From Dermanyssus gallinae (lineage: Eukaryota > Arthropoda > Arachnida > Mesostigmata > Dermanyssidae), in assembly GCA_003439945.1 (NCBI GenBank), contig QVRM01001369.1, forward strand, positions 129,501 to 193,500: a DNA stretch of 64,000 bases, read 5' to 3'. Shown piece after piece: positions 46,389-57,059 of the stretch (its first letter is position 1; each line of letters begins with the position of its first letter). Position numbers and translations under genes: made by a program. The notes under the pieces are model-generated. The model had not been told where the DNA came from, did not search any database, and saw only the letters and a program-made list of their open reading frames with translations.

Positions 46389-46690
46389 CGGTAGAGAAAG
46401 TCGCCACACAGTCATTTTACATGCACTTAAATTGGACATCACGCCGAAAAACTTCATTTTTTGCGACTTCTGACTGGCTTTATAGGTTCGGAGTTTTCTC
46501 ACGAACACGACGGTGTGCTCTATAGGAGGACTGGTTGTCTGGCAACAGCACATTTTATGCTCCTATGTAGAGCAAAAACAATAGTGTCACAAATTATAGT
46601 AATTTAACTCTCATTCCGAAACAAGACTTCTTAGAGACCATGTTTCATTGGAAAAAACATGATTGCTTTAACGAGCTCTACAGTTCTTAC
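46389..46690 (-). mobile_element. Single-arm fragment of the foldback family
   Basis: The reverse complement aligns with the left arm of the 31.7 kb palindrome: CTGTAGAGCTCG, AAGTCTTGTTTCGGA, TTTGTGACACT, GCCAGACAACCAGT, CACACCGTCGTGTTCGTGA and AAGTGCATGTAAAATGACTG. It then continues into the first part of the loop (TGTGTGGCGAC..TC.CTACCGC) and stops. An internal stretch of about 180 bp of arm is missing, and the outer end has diverged. No second arm is present. Confidence 0.82.
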
Positions 46691-46979
46691 TCTCAATTTA
46701 AAAAACTTTTTTGATATTGACCGATACCGCATACTGCAATTTCAATTTTTTTTCAATTTCAATTTGAGGTTTATTCGCGGAACCGCAATTTCACAATGCT
46801 TGAGTTCTCGTATCTAAAAATATTTAAAATGTGTATTAACACCAGCATTATCTATTTCTTACTTTAACATGTCTTACTCCATACGAAACTAGGAATTGAA
46901 GTCGCTAAAAACTTCTCCCGTTCACATACATGACACGCTTTCTTCAACCTATTGACGGGTAACTAGTTTTGGCTAGAGT

Positions 46980-47770
46980 TTTTACTCGTTATCCATTTTT
47001 GACCCCACGTTTAAATAATCTGACTGAGGTAGTACACGAAGTTCTTTGAGAAGTTCGGTCCAGATAGTCGGCAGGGTGCATGCGAGAGCATGACGAGTGG
47101 ACTGCTTTAGAGCTACTGGCCTCACAAATTCCGTTGCACGTCCAATTGTGCGTCTAACAGCAGCTCTTATAGGAAAAGCAGCATCATCCGGAATAGCTCT
47201 TCTATACATCTTAAATGCAAGCATGGCAATTTTTACTCTGTAAATATTCCCAAGTGGTAAAAGCTTAAAGTCTTGAAAATACTTGCGAACCGAATCGCTG
47301 CGGCCCAAGTTAAATACTGCCCTGAGGGCATCATTCTGAATGACTTCGGCCCTATGAGTTATACCTTTATTAAGAAATCCCTAAATTGAAATACCATAAC
47401 AAAGAATTGGCGTACTAACTACGTAATAATACATTATAAGAAGACCCTCGACAGGCACTCCTAGTTCTCGTAGACGATGAATAGATGAAATTACCGCATA
47501 GCATTTAGGCCTAATAACGTCTAAGTGATCATGCCATCTAAGCGCCTCATGTAAATTTAAGCCTAGACATTTGATAGTAGAGGAAAGTGTCACTTCCGTT
47601 TCATTGAGCTTCAGCATTTGAACCTGCGTGGCCCTCTTGGCAGGGCGAAACAACATGAGTCCAGTTTTGGTTGCATTTATCACCAGACCGAATTTTTCAA
47701 ACACAAGAACAGCATACTCTACTACTTGCATAGCCTTCTGTACATCAGCCTGTATGCAATGCAAGAAAAT
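46980..47770 (-). pseudogene. RT C-terminal part of a jockey/CR1-like element
   Basis: Two minus-strand frames, 47764-47381 and 47308-46982, read in succession. The first has FEKFGLVINATKTGLMLF, TIKCLGLNLHEALRWHDHLDVIRPKCY and GVPVEGLLIMYY. The second has AVFNLGRSDSVRKYF, LGNIYRVKIAMLAFKMYR and an Arg-rich end. These are the RT GL.VN..KT block, thumb and following helices. Only a stop at about 47380 and one frame change separate them. The catalytic box is beyond the 5' truncation. It is related to the 33.9-34.6 kb fragment. Confidence 0.78.
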
Positions 47771-47931
47771 AGAAGCTGGTTCGACGCAAGCAGTAGTAAA
47801 CTATGTTATTAGGCGACATGAATTTTAGGTAATATATACCAAGTTGTAGTGAAATAAACGTGTATATATATACACATATGTTTCCATATGTGTGCTTGCG
47901 CTTACTGCGGTTGTATGGATTGGTTTCGCAG
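47771..47931. other. Spacer before candidate exon
   Basis: Contains a short palindromic CATATG/TATATA stretch (47861-47890) and the pyrimidine-poor acceptor GGTTTCGCAG ending at 47931. Confidence 0.3.
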
Positions 47932-48285
47932 AGCGAACCCCGCCGAGGTCGGCTACTTGGTGGGCCTCGAGGTCTTACGGTGATTGAGACCACACTCGCA
48001 CCGGTTACAACTTTGCCACCGCCCGATTTTCCACTGTCGTCACGCACAGAGCAGGCTGGGCTACCCGCACGTGACATCCCCGTTTCATCTGACACAAGAC
48101 TTCATCAACCTGCAACCTCAATGACGACACCGACCATGAGACCCAGTAATATCGGCGACGGCATGCTGACGATGAGTCCCGGCGACGTCAAGCAAAACAA
48201 CGACAAGAACAACGAAGACGGCCCCGACAGGGAAGCGACGAGCCCAGCAGAACACAATCCTGGTCCTGGCGTGGTGTCCTTCTGA
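47932..48285 (+). CDS. Candidate host exon, Ser/Thr/Pro-rich
   Basis: From an acceptor-like TTTCGCAG at 47924-47931, a frame is open to TGA at 48283. It encodes SEPRRGRLLGGPRG, then a Thr/Pro/Ser-rich stretch and an Asn/Asp-rich stretch (NNDKNNEDGPDRE). Codon use is GC-rich and unlike the AT-rich surroundings, which supports coding. The low-complexity composition fits a glycosylated extracellular linker. A strong donor, CAACCAG|GTGAGC, lies at 48318, downstream of the TGA in this frame. So either this is a terminal exon, the splice uses a weaker donor upstream, or a frame error is present. It might belong to the same gene as the exons at 52.3 and 54.5 kb. Confidence 0.35.
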   Translation, partial: SEPRRGRLLGGPRGLTVIETTLAPVTTLPPPDFPLSSRTEQAGLPARDIPVSSDTRLHQPATSMTTPTMRPSNIGDGMLTMSPGDVKQNNDKNNEDGPDREATSPAEHNPGPGVVSF

Positions 48286-49250
48286 CTGGAATGCCGGCCG
48301 TCGGCATCTGGCAACCAGGTGAGCAATACACACGTGCGCCCTCTAAGCACTAGATCACAGCACAAAACGAAGCGGCATTGGGGTAGGGGAATAGATATAA
48401 TAGACTCACAAATCGAGAAGGAAGTGAAATGGCGTCACTGTCGGCCAGCGACAGTGGCCAAACGAGTTTTACAGCTTTTGCCCGCATTCGCTGCAGCGTG
48501 ACACGACCGGCGTACTCGATCCACAAGCGGAGCAAGCAGCCGGCCTCCTAAAAATAGCGCGCAAGGCGGTTTTATGTAGGGTGATGGAGCACATCCACTT
48601 GGGCACTATGCAACCGTCATCCGAAGATGCTGCTGCTGCTGCTCGAGGCGGGCTCGAGCCGGGGTGAACACAGTCACAACTGCTCCACATACTAACTTCC
48701 GTCATCGTCGTCGTCGCCTGCCATCGTGATCCTTTGCCTGGATCTCCTCTTGCCTACTCAACTTTCTTTTAACGGGCAGTGGCAACGAAGAAGGCATCAA
48801 TGGGGGTCATTCGAGCCATTTGATTTTTTACCTAAGTCGTTCGACCCCAGCTTCTCTGTGCATTTGCATGAGCAGCAATCATCATCTTCGTTTCACCACG
48901 ACCATATGCATCATAACAACAAAAAACACGACACGTACACGTCTACACGTAAGCGCATCTGCTTGTTCACACGCACATGCGCGCTCCGCGTGCATATATC
49001 TAAGCGGCTAGAGGTTTCTGCTGCGGCCCCGTTTGCCTGAATAGACGTATTTTATATATAGTACTGTAGCCGGTACGAGGGTGACTACATGCTGTTGACA
49101 ATTGCGTCGACGACTGACGACGGTGCTGACGACACTTTGCAAGCGACGCCACCAGTGCAGCTGCCGCCGTCAGCCGGAAGCCGTGATGATTACTGAGATG
49201 ATGATGATGATGGTGCAAATTCTCCACTGCACAGACCACCACTCTATGAC
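48286..49250. other. Simple-repeat-rich DNA, no confident gene
   Basis: GCTGCTGCTGCTGCT at about 48627-48643 and GATGATGATGATGG at about 49198-49212, with Cys/His-rich frames that follow the repeats. Possibly intron or UTR. Confidence 0.3.
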
Positions 49251-51640
49251 AACACTAGTACTATCTATACCGCACAGCTGATTTCTGGTAGCCGAGTTAC
49301 TTTCCATAGAGGGCCTTTCTGAACAATTAGATCACAGATGAGTAACGGGGGTTCGAGCGGCAGATACCCAGAAATGCACTAGACCGCTGTTTGATAAATT
49401 AACAATAGAGACCTTGTACATACTTGTCCCAAAGCTCTAGCAAATTCGACATCTGTGTTCGAAATTGAAACTACTACATTTTACATGATTAACAATCACA
49501 ACTGTCTAATATTTAAAGGGGTAGTCTACTAGACCGTGTTTAACTCATGTCAATGATGAATATAATTGAACGGTATTAACAAAATCTTGTGTTAAAGCTG
49601 AATCAATGACAGATCGCCTCAGGGAGTAAATGCGCTACCAAGGGCTAATGACCGTGGAAAGGAAATGCGAGACTACGTCTGAATAAGTTTGAGAGAACTG
49701 AAACTAGACCTTATAGCTACAGACGCAAAAGCAACATTAAATTTCAAGGCGACAATGCTCTAGACAATTCTGTGTAAGGAGAGGGGGACTTAGAAAACAC
49801 ATGCTGCTATCTGTCATTTGGATGAAAATTAGGGCTCAAAATTAAGAGCCCGTGAGGCGCGAATGCTCAGGGAGACGGCTCGATGACGCGGCCTTTCTAG
49901 AGGACTCAGGGAGATACTCCCGGTTCCACGAGTAATCCCGGTAGATTGTTATGAACGCAGCCTGATAACAGCCGCCGTGCTGTTAGCAAATTAGGGAAGC
50001 GTAACAAAGCGGTTTAACTCCATGTGCGAAATAGCTAAAGAAAGCTAAAAAGGGCTGACACAAGGATACGTAAATATTTTTCCCGTCGATGAGGCCTTAC
50101 TGGGAAGGAGTACTGGAAATTAAAAGTGTGGGGAGCGCTAAGAAAACCCGAAGAACATGTGCACGCGTAGCTGAGGTCGAGGGGAAGAAGACAATGGGTT
50201 GGTAGAAACCGGAAAGCTGGCAAAGCACTTCGGGAGCATACTGACGGGAGTAGACACAACCACAAATAATTCTTAGAATATGAAGAGCCTTTGTATCAGG
50301 TAACGGAGGAGACTAGGGTTAACTGCTGTCAGTATAGGCGGCGGTCGCCCTTTTCGAACTAAAGGTAGTGCCCATTGCTACGTATAGATTACTACTAATC
50401 TAGAATCAGCTGGGGCTAGTCGAGCTACGTTTGGCAGACAGGATTAGGATTTTCCTCTCTAAGAGGGTAACACAGACCCAATGCACTCAACACGGATGCA
50501 ATTAAAGATCCACTCTTTTACAAAACCCGTAACATACCAGCAAGAAGCATTGATTCAAAACAAGACCAGTGGCGCAAAAGTAGCAATGGTAATTACCAAC
50601 CTCAAATTGCGGCAGCCAGTGTCAGACAAAAACAACCTGCTTTGTTTTGTTATTAAGTGAGGGTAATTGCATGTTTTCTGCTCGTACACCTTACGTAGGA
50701 GCTTTCATATGTTTGCATAATTAGGAAGATACGTTATGTATTTTATGAATATGATGGGATCACACAGCACGGGCGTTCGACAGATTAATGTTTTTGGCGT
50801 GTCCGTAGAAAAATATAGGATCTAGTCTGTTCTGTTGCTGTAGTTGGTGCGCAGGCAATACACACATTGGCTTTATACGGTAGATTTTCCCAAGCCTAAC
50901 TAACAACGGGCCAAAGCTAGAGGAGCATACTTTCGGACGGCTGACGAAGTGACCCGACTCGATGGTTGACGCTGTTTACGGGCGTGTCGCCTCCGCCATT
51001 CAACTGTAACGGCCGCTTCTAACCAGGCTGACGGATTCACTCGTTTCACGCTCATACGGCGATTGATGGTGCTGACGATAAAGGTGATGCGCATCACGAT
51101 ACATTCATGCTTCGCCTGTGCTCTTTCCAGCTATCTTTAGCCAGCACATAGTTCGCCATCGGGCGGGTCGACGGGAACTGTACCCGTTTGTATGCTGGCG
51201 ATAGCGAGCCATGCTGCAGCAGCCTCATGTCACTCCTGCTACTCTTGCTGTTCGGTCGCTGCAGAAGGAAGACGTTCGGTGCACGTTTTCTCGCTCGGCC
51301 ACTGAAATAAAGCGGAGCGATTGCGATCAATCGGGGGTCGCTTGCTGGCGATCTTTCGTAGACGCATGATGCATAAGCTTAGGGAATCGAGTTTACAGAG
51401 AGGAAAAGGGGGGGGGTCACGCACGACGCAGTCTGTCAGATCGCGAACGAGGTGGATCTGGACACTGCAAGCAAAAGGTTGGAGGGGAACAGCGATGCAA
51501 GTCTAGGTTAACGGCAAGATAAGCCGAACGAGGATTCATTCTTCATCTGCCTTGTCAGTTTGGCAGACGAAGGGGTATCGGCGTGTCACCGTCGCAAAAC
51601 GGTAGCGTCATGGCTCCACTGGCACGGAGCAACACGACGA
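49251..51640. other. No gene recognised
   Basis: 49.8-50.4 kb has broken polar frames on the + strand that could be old retroelement DNA, but no conserved block can be named. 50.9-51.6 kb is GC-richer with frames of 60-80 codons on both strands and no motif. Confidence 0.3.
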
Positions 51641-51930
51641 CACGGACAAATTAGCACAATTTATTAACAACATCAGCAACAGCAGCAGCAGCACAGAAAG
51701 CGGTGCATGATCTGCCGACAGCCAAGTCAGGCTGTGTCATAATCCTCGCCTTCGCTTCCTCGTCGTCGTTCTCAGCAAAATGGCCCCAACATTGTCCCCA
51801 GCCCTCATTTTCCTTATGTTTAGTTACCCCCTGCCTCCGCCTCAATCCATATGCAGAAGCTTTTATGATACTCCTGCATCCCGCCGCGTATATGTCCATA
51901 ATCCTATAACCGGTTTGTTAATATGGTATA
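51641..51930. other. CAG-repeat stretch, no gene
   Basis: AACAGCAGCAGCAGCAC at about 51675-51692, then mixed sequence up to the first TA-bounded repeat block. Confidence 0.35.
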
Positions 51931-52036
51931 CATATATATATATATATATTGGCGAGCGATAGACCTCGTGTGTGATTCCGTGAGCTAACATGAAGTGAAC
52001 GATTTAGTGAGTTATGTATCAAAATGATGAACGGAA

Positions 52037-52071
<35 letters not shown>

Positions 52072-52226
52072 CATAGAGCTGAGAGGCAGCAACTATGCTC
52101 ACACAAAGGCTGTTGGGAAGCTTTCGATATCTTAGGTGTGCATGTCAAGCGAATTATAAAATCCATCCATTTATAAAGATACACACCTATATACCTGCAT
52201 AAAACATACATATACTAGAACGTCGT
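51931..52226 (+). repeat. TA-bounded repeat block, copy 1
   Basis: After a TA run (51931-51948), TTGGCGAGCGATAGACC through TAGAACGTCGT (51949-52226) is repeated at 53094-53361 with only a few substitutions and a different length of the internal TA run (52040-52067 here). The block encodes nothing. The ends are not obvious inverted repeats of each other. Confidence 0.9.
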
Positions 52227-52349
52227 TGGTCACTATGTAACCGAACGTCACTACAAAATGTAACCGATTCTGACGCTAATGCTCAGCGGTAGTTAAGTTG
52301 TGAGTCATGTAACAGTACGCTGTCATCTATGTGCTCTGTCCAATTAAAG

Positions 52350-52676
52350 TCGAGAACGTTCCACGCATCCGAAATCACTCGTTCAGAAAGCCATCAAAAC
52401 AACCCGGAAAGGAAGCGAATGGCTCTCTTCTGCCTGTGACGCCGTTCAAGCCAACCTCTTCGGCCAGCACCACCATACTGTCATTCTCCTGGCTGATGGC
52501 GGCCGCTGCCTTGTTTCTCGGTCTCCTGCTTAGCCTGGCTCTCAACTGCTTTCTGTGTCGAGCACGTCAACGCGGTGCTAGCAGACACGGCGAAGGCCGG
52601 CGCCGCCACGATAAAGCTCTACCGCCGTATCAGACCTACGAAACCAGCAGCTCTTGCGCCAGCTCCTCGTTTGCCG
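52350..52676 (+). CDS. Transmembrane protein, penultimate exon
   Basis: The acceptor is CTCTGTCCAATTAAAG ending at 52349; the donor is GCCG|GTTAGT at 52676. The frame encodes a basic, Ser/Pro/Thr-rich segment, then one hydrophobic helix (52475-52555: ILSFSWLMAAAALFLGLLL...) followed by CRARQRG, a positively charged stop-transfer. The cytoplasmic stretch contains PPYQTYETSSS. This predicts a type I single-pass membrane protein with an extracellular part encoded upstream. The one base left at the donor joins in frame with the exon at 54488, which supports both. I do not recognise the family; an adhesion or receptor protein is only a guess. The acceptor is pyrimidine-poor, so the true start could differ. 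Confidence 0.6.
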
Positions 52677-52804
52677 GTTAGTAGAACTTAGTTAGTGCAC
52701 GGACGCAACACTTTGTCACCCGCCTATACGGCATGCGTGAAGAAACGGATTTCATCGCTAGCCTAATTTCTAACTGTTCCCCCCCCCCTTCTATTCACGA
52801 TTTT

Positions 52805-53360
52805 TGTTTTAGACATAAAGAAGTGCCTGCCGCTTGATGTCAAATATCATGAATATGCAGATGACTTAAAACTTCATTATATTATGTTTGCTCTAGTGAC
52901 TCGCATGCTGTTCTGCAGTCAGCTGTCGACGGCATTGCTAGATAGTGTTCTGAAAAAACATGATTCTCCCACCCACCAAATGCGTGCTACTGAAACATTA
53001 TGCTCTTGACTTTGACTATAAAATTAACGACTGCATTTTACCGACTCTCCTTTATACACGGGACCTTGGCCTATATATATATATATATATATATTGGCGA
53101 GCGATAGACCTCGTGTGTGATTCCGTGAGCTAACATGAAGTGAACGATTTAGTGAGTTATGTATCAAAATGATGAACGGAACATATATATATATATATAT
53201 ATATCTCATAGAGCTGAGAGGCAGCAACTTTGCTCACACAAAGACTGTTGGGAAGCTTTCGATATCTTAGGTGTGCATGTCAAGCGAATTATAAAATCCA
53301 TCCATTTATAAAGATACACACCTATATACCTGCATAAAACATACAGATACTAGAACGTCG

Positions 53361-53392
<32 letters not shown>

Positions 53393-53690
53393 TGTTACGT
53401 CTGACCTTAATTCATCAGAAATACCATCTTCCGCTATTTCATTTTAACAACTCCTCATATGCGCAATTGCCTTTATAAACCTTTTGTTCTTCCGAAACTT
53501 ACATATTGCTCTCCTGTCTGGGAGCCTTATCTATCTAAATACAGAAAGTTAATGGATGGCGTCCAAAGCACGTTACTGAGACGCCTCCGGATGAGGCGCC
53601 CTTCAGGCGTGTTAGGTGATGTTGTTCCTAGTACTGACTCACTTTTCATGCAAGGCAACATATCTGTTTTACGCTAAGTACGCAAATGTG
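52805..53690 (+). pseudogene. CR1-like reverse transcriptase fragment split by a repeat block
   Basis: Part 1 (52820-53075) reads KYHEYADDLKLHY (YADD at 52854-52865 intact), then VLQSAVDGI and DYKINDCILPTL...RDLG. Part 2 (53390-53677) reads VTSDLNSSE, then LYKPFVLPKLTYCSPVWEPYLSKYRKLMDGVQ, the hallmark CR1 C-terminal block LTY.SPVW.P...  . The TA-bounded repeat (53072-53390) lies between DLG and VTSDL, which are adjacent in the related copy at 58.2 kb. Frame changes show decay. The element ends 5' near the intron's start, so it is a short 3' fragment. Confidence 0.82.
53072..53390 (+). repeat. TA-bounded repeat block, copy 2, inside CR1 fragment
   Basis: The core 53094-53361 matches 51949-52226 almost base for base (three or so substitutions seen). 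TA tracts bound it on both sides (53072-53093 and 53361-53390) and there is an internal TA run (53182-53203). Its position inside RT coding sequence shows that it was inserted, not ancestral. Confidence 0.9.
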
Positions 53691-54141
53691 AATTGCTAGG
53701 ACACTTTCTGATGTACGCTCCAATAACATAAACATTCAGCGATCAATCACTCGAAAAGCCGTGGCCCGTGGTGAGCTCGTGAACGGATTGTTTGCTTGGC
53801 GGATGGCCAAATGGGCCAAATTAAAATAATATTTGCCTATTTGGCGATTAGTTACGTCTTTCTTTCAGAAGTCCGTATATAATAAAACCATTACATATAT
53901 GACCATATAAATTGTACCACACACATATTTAAGTGACCATTTTGCGTTATATTATTATATTTGTGCATTTCTCGAGACCGGATTTACAGATATGTTCACC
54001 TTTGAAGTCGAGGCAGCGCTTCATCATGCATCTCCGTCTCAGATGTGAATTTGCATTATATAAAAAGTTCTTAAACAACTAGAATAAATAATATATCTGT
54101 GGCTTTATTGTTACATAGTCAGGGCTTTAATAGATAGTTAA

Positions 54142-54194
54142 TCCCATAAAGGTAACATATTTATAGCGCGTTAGTCCCATAAAGGTAACATATT
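54142..54194. repeat. Direct repeat, 20 bp, period 33
   Basis: TCCCATAAAGGTAACATATT at 54142 and again at 54175, exact. Confidence 0.9.
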
Positions 54195-54487
54195 CAGCAT
54201 GGGAACACTTATGCTATTAATTTAGTTAAAGTCAGGTTCCAAGGTATACCTTACAATTCCGCATCAAACAGCAATGTACAATAACATCAAAGAGAGATAC
54301 TGCTGATGGGCTGTGATCGATGTAAATATCTTCTGTCCAGCGTAAGCAGTAGATGAGTAGGTGGACAGGCAGATAAAAGAATAGATACTCATACTGGAGC
54401 TCACAGAATTACTAACAAACGATTTGGCGACGTAACGTAATAACGTAAGAGAGATAAAAACTTAACAGGGTCATTTTGATCTCCTAG

Positions 54488-54663
54488 GAGACGGACTGGA
54501 CACTGCCGAAAATGCGGAGCTCGACAGCGTTCCAGACGACGACGCCACGTCTCTGGCTTCGTCCGCTCCCTCCCACCTCGGCTTCGTCATAAAGTACCCC
54601 TCGAGGCCTCCGCGACCCGAAAACATCTACGGCTTTGCCGTCTATGGAACAAATCGATATTAA
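54488..54663 (+). CDS. Transmembrane protein, last coding exon
   Basis: The acceptor TTTTGATCTCCTAG ends at 54487. Using the base carried from 52676, the frame encodes GDGLDTAENAELDSVPDDD, then LASSAPSHLGFVIKYPSRPP and finally a Tyr-rich end (ENIYGFAVYGTNRY) before TAA at 54661-54663. The tail is acidic, then aromatic, as in many receptor cytoplasmic tails, where Tyr motifs may bind adaptors or trafficking proteins. GC-rich codon use contrasts with the AT-rich flanks. No polyadenylation signal was pinned down. Confidence 0.6.
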
Positions 54664-55685
54664 ACGGGAGGACCCTATCCACACGCATAACATACGCACA
54701 CACAGCCGTACACACGAACAAGCATATCCAAAATTACGAGATAAGAAAGGCCATAACCAGTAATTATACTGTAGAGTAGTTACACTGCTCTTTCATGTCT
54801 TGAGCACCTGCCCGTGCTGCAGCTGGTTAAAGGCCGACCAGGTATGACCTACCAGGAACATTGGAAATTGACGCCCCAGCCAGCAAATGCACCTGCAAAA
54901 CGTTTAAGGTAATTTAAGTCCCTCAAAACAAATGTTGCAATGAAGAGAGAGAGAAGGCTTTGGAAGGAATTTCCTCCTACGGAAATATATTTATTCACGT
55001 TATTTATAAAAAATTTGAATTAGACCAGTCTCACTCCTGGTCGTCTTCCCACTATGTCTTGCATCGGGTTAAAGCGACTGATGGCGCCAAAGTGGCAAGC
55101 CATTTGCGCTTCCCCCGACGAAATATATCTTTATGTCTACGTAGAAGTATCAAAAACATTGAAACAATTGATACATATACATTTAATTAAAACAGCTTAT
55201 TGCCTATATTACCTTGATATGTTCACCACAGTTGACGTCAGTTAAAGTACACGTAAGATTTAATAAATGCTTAAACATAACTTTCATAATAAAAAAAATA
55301 GAAAACAAAAACATTATATTTAAATATATTTATGTGGAACAACTTAAGCATAATAGTAATGCTAAAATAACCACACCTTATAAACGATAAAGTTAATAAC
55401 AATAATGATATCAATAACAACGCTTATTATAGTACTATATATAATCAAATTGTGTCTATTTATTCAGAATTAAAAGATCCGACTAAAATGGCGGACTTCA
55501 TAACCTGACAACGATAGCTTATTAACCAGTACAATAAAATCTGAGTTTGAATACGAAATGAAATGCCGTGCGTTTTCTTTATATACATAAGTATTCATTA
55601 TGCGTCACTAAGAGACGCAAAAATGCCCGACAAGCACCGTGTGGTACGAGAGCGTGTTTTTAAGTCGCTAGCACAGGTGGGAGCT
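54664..55685. other. Possible 3' UTR, then AT-rich DNA
   Basis: CA-rich sequence after the stop could be 3' UTR. Small open frames at 54960-55245 have no recognised motif. Confidence 0.3.
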
Positions 55686-55689
55686 GTGT

Positions 55690-56370
55690 GGGACTCGACC
55701 CCAGCGGATGGATGTTACGCCGCTGAGACCCATACCCACTAAACGCACCTCCCCCCTTAAGCTTCACTCTCTGATGGCCCAGATCTCTATAGAACAGTGC
55801 TATGGGCCATCAGGAGAAGTGGCGAGTGCCCTTTCGGATCAATTGGCCGGGGTCGCTCACGGGTTCTCCCACCTGTCAGGCGCACTTTGTCTCAGCCCTT
55901 GCGAACCCGTTTGATTCAAACTTGCGCTTTCTTCGGCCGTGCTGGCCTCAAAAGGATTCTGTGTTTCCATGCATCTTCTGTGCTTTGTTTTTAGCACCTC
56001 CTGTGCTATCTCCGCTCCCAATTCCCATGCTTGGGCCGAACCCAGGATGTACTCCACGAAACATTTCAAACAGTTTTGCGGAGGGTCTTGAATTTCAGGA
56101 TGGGTTATTCCCGCTCTGAACCATTTCTCGCGAATGTGTCTGATCGCCCCGGTGCTGACCTCTTCCCATGCCTGTCACTTGAGAAGTGTGTGTTGTGGAC
56201 TGTCCTCCAGGGTATCTTCGCAGAAAAGGCATATTTCTGATGGGGCCTTCCCTATTCGGTAGAGGTATGATTGGAAGTTGCCATGCCCCGTGAGAATCTG
56301 TGTCAGGTAGAAGAACCTCATGGCAGTGAATTTTCTAAGCCAACATATTTAGATTAGAGACGCACTGAGT
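55690..56370 (-). mobile_element. R1-like retrotransposon 3' end, minus strand
   Basis: Reading the minus strand from about 56340: MRFFYLTQILTGHGNFQSYL is the R1 block, followed by C-x2-C-x9-H at about 56242-56196, where the final Cys codon of the Cys/His motif reads TGA. Coding-like sequence continues to 55857 (HRRCMETQNPFEAS and a Ser/Gln-rich tail). The 3' UTR (about 55856-55690) shares ACCTCCCCC and TTAAGCTTCACTCTCTG with the 9.2 kb fragment. It is 5'-truncated and dead, but in better condition than the 9 kb copy. Confidence 0.82.
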
Positions 56371-56778
56371 CTACTTCGTATAGCGGTCACTCGCTTATCA
56401 TGCTTAACCTTAACCCAAGGCAGCGCCCAGCTGATACCACAAAGTGGGCATTTATCGGTCGGACAGGAATTCAGTAGCACTAACCACATTCTAGCCCTGT
56501 CAGTGTCAGTAAATATATAGTGCAAACGCGCACTGTTTTACTCTTGCAGACTCTTCTGGCGCGTTGGACTACAATTTCTTCAATTTCTGAGCCAACTTTT
56601 TTTGAGGTAGGAACCTCATCCGATGTCTAATGAGCAGCACAGTATAGCTGAAGAACATTAACACACACTACAATCAAACGTTTTCAGGACTGTTTACCCT
56701 GTTCTAAACATGTTGGGACTTCCACATAATTGAATCGGAAAAGAATGAGGTCTAATTAAAATTAAAAACTCACTTAGT
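56371..56778. other. No gene recognised
   Basis: May include further 5' R1-like sequence on the minus strand (to about 56500). Nothing is firm. Confidence 0.3.
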
Positions 56779-57045
56779 ATGTATCTTAGCTACATACTAA
56801 ATGCTTTGGTCCTTGTTGGCAACTTTAGTCTACCTCGAATCGACTGGGCTATTGCGGAAACCTCCTCCACTGATTCAATGGGAGCTGTTTTCGTCAACTA
56901 CATCGTTAAGAACAGTCCAATACAGCTTACCAATGGCCCAAGCATCATTCTGGCTCCACTCTTGATCTTTTGGTGACCTGCATCATATGCTCATCTAAGG
57001 CGAAAGCCGAACTAATAACAGCTCACATCTCATCTTTGTCAATCC

Positions 57046-57059
57046 GGTTCCAGTAAACC
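57046..57059 (+). repeat. SINE target-site duplication, left
   Basis: GGTTCCAGTAAACC; exact copy at 57245-57258. Confidence 0.92.

Larger units (their letters stand above)
52677..54487 (+). other. Predicted intron containing retroelement and repeat
   Basis: GTTAGT...CTCCTAG borders. It holds a CR1-like RT fragment, the second copy of the TA-bounded block, and AT-rich sequence with the short direct repeat at 54142-54194. Confidence 0.55.
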
